Source: an uncultured Microbacteriaceae bacterium (GTDB lineage: Bacteria; Actinomycetota; Actinomycetes; Actinomycetales; Microbacteriaceae). Taken from it: DNA of 24,240 nt. Each line of letters begins with the position of its first letter. The first letter of the stretch is position 1. The notes under the pieces were generated by a model. That model worked only from the letters and a program-made list of their open reading frames with translations, had not been told where the DNA came from and did no database searches. The stretch is from NCBI GenBank assembly GCA_946481135.1, contig CAMLMQ010000022.1:1-24240 (forward strand), given 5' to 3'. Made by a program: the position numbers and the translations under genes. This document shows, in pieces, positions 23,791 through 24,240 of this stretch.

Positions 23791-24240
23791 TCATCCCTTC
23801 ACCGCGCCCGACGTGAGCCCGGCGACGAAGTAGCGCTGCAGGAACGCGAAGAGGATGAGCACGGGCAGGATCGCGAGCACCGACCCGGCCATGAGCAGAT
23901 CCCACTCCGTCGCGAACTGACTGCGCATGCCCGCGAGACCCACCGGGATGGTGCGCAGATCCGCGGAGTTGATCGCGAGCGACGGCCACGCGAACTCGCC
24001 CCACGTCCACATGAACTTGAGCACCGCGAGCGTGCCGTACATCGCGAGCGAGTTCGGGATGAGCACCGACCAGAGCACCCGCAGGCGCGACGCCCCGTCG
24101 ATGAACGCCGCCTCGTCGAGTTCCTTCGGCAGCGTGACGAAGGTCTGCCGCAGAAGGAAGATTCCCGTCGGACTCACGACGTACGGCGCGATGAGGGCGA
24201 GGTAGCTGTCGAGCCAGCCGAGGTCGCGCATCTGGATGTA
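23791..24240 (-). CDS. Carbohydrate ABC transporter permease (MalG-like), C-terminal part
   Basis: The last 149 or so residues of an inner-membrane permease; the frame is open to the right edge of the window, so the N-terminus is missing. The contact loop for the ATPase is ELDEAAFIDGASRLRVLWSVLIP, which has the EAA-G pattern of MalG-type sugar permeases. Before it, IFLLRQTFVTLPKEL, and at the end the helix LLMAGSVLAILPVLILFAFLQRYFVAGLTSGAVKG, are also typical of this family. The following LacI-family gene suggests a sugar-responsive transporter operon continuing to the right. Confidence 0.93.
   Translation of the reverse strand, partial: YIQMRDLGWLDSYLALIAPYVVSPTGIFLLRQTFVTLPKELDEAAFIDGASRLRVLWSVLIPNSLAMYGTLAVLKFMWTWGEFAWPSLAINSADLRTIPVGLAGMRSQFATEWDLLMAGSVLAILPVLILFAFLQRYFVAGLTSGAVKG

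Noticed and set aside
1..24240. CRISPR arrays, complete insertion sequences, tRNA or rRNA genes
   Set aside because: No regular repeat-spacer pattern, transposase, tRNA cloverleaf or rRNA sequence was recognised; the only structured RNA seen is tmRNA.

Overview
The window is high-GC DNA from an actinobacterium. The GTG/TTG starts, GC-ending codons, four-base ATGA gene overlaps and actinobacterial-type tmRNA suggest a Microbacteriaceae-like organism; that family placement is inference. A stretch at about 15107-22180 has visibly lower GC and more mixed codon use than its flanks, and looks like an acquired island.

Layout. (1) 1-1236, + strand: the end of a siderophore-type ABC ATPase followed by a siderophore-interacting FAD reductase. 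(2) 1240-3275, - strand: a glycerate 2-kinase and a D-2-hydroxyacid dehydrogenase. (3) 3385-13503, - strand: a long operon encoding an alpha/beta-hydrolase-domain protein, an SDR dehydrogenase, a lipoprotein solute-binding protein, two Dpp/Opp permeases, two Dpp/Opp ATPases and a glycyl-radical-enzyme-like protein. The last keeps the C-terminal glycine but has Ser in place of the essential catalytic Cys. A divergent PaaX-family regulator (13656-14567) is separated from the operon by a 152-bp region. That region holds a TTGACA/CAGAAT promoter whose -10 box lies inside a 35-bp nested palindrome, a good operator candidate. A GNAT acetyltransferase follows the regulator.

(4) 15107-22180 is the island: a two-HTH gene broken by two frameshifts, an 809-residue protein with a PD-(D/E)XK-like nuclease core, and a convergent - strand cluster of SIR2-domain NADase, HerA-type ATPase, KTSC-domain protein and a small membrane protein. 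SIR2 plus HerA is a known two-gene anti-phage system; the other genes are possible accessories or passengers. The island abuts the 3' end of the tmRNA gene ssrA (22181-22547, - strand; tag ANAKRADFALAA), a classic integration target. Three 12-bp tandem repeats lie exactly against that end. (5) 22707-24240, - strand: a LacI-family regulator behind a sugar ABC permease that runs off the window.

The likely biology is a regulated uptake and breakdown module for an unknown ester- or peptide-like substrate, next to a tmRNA-inserted defence island.
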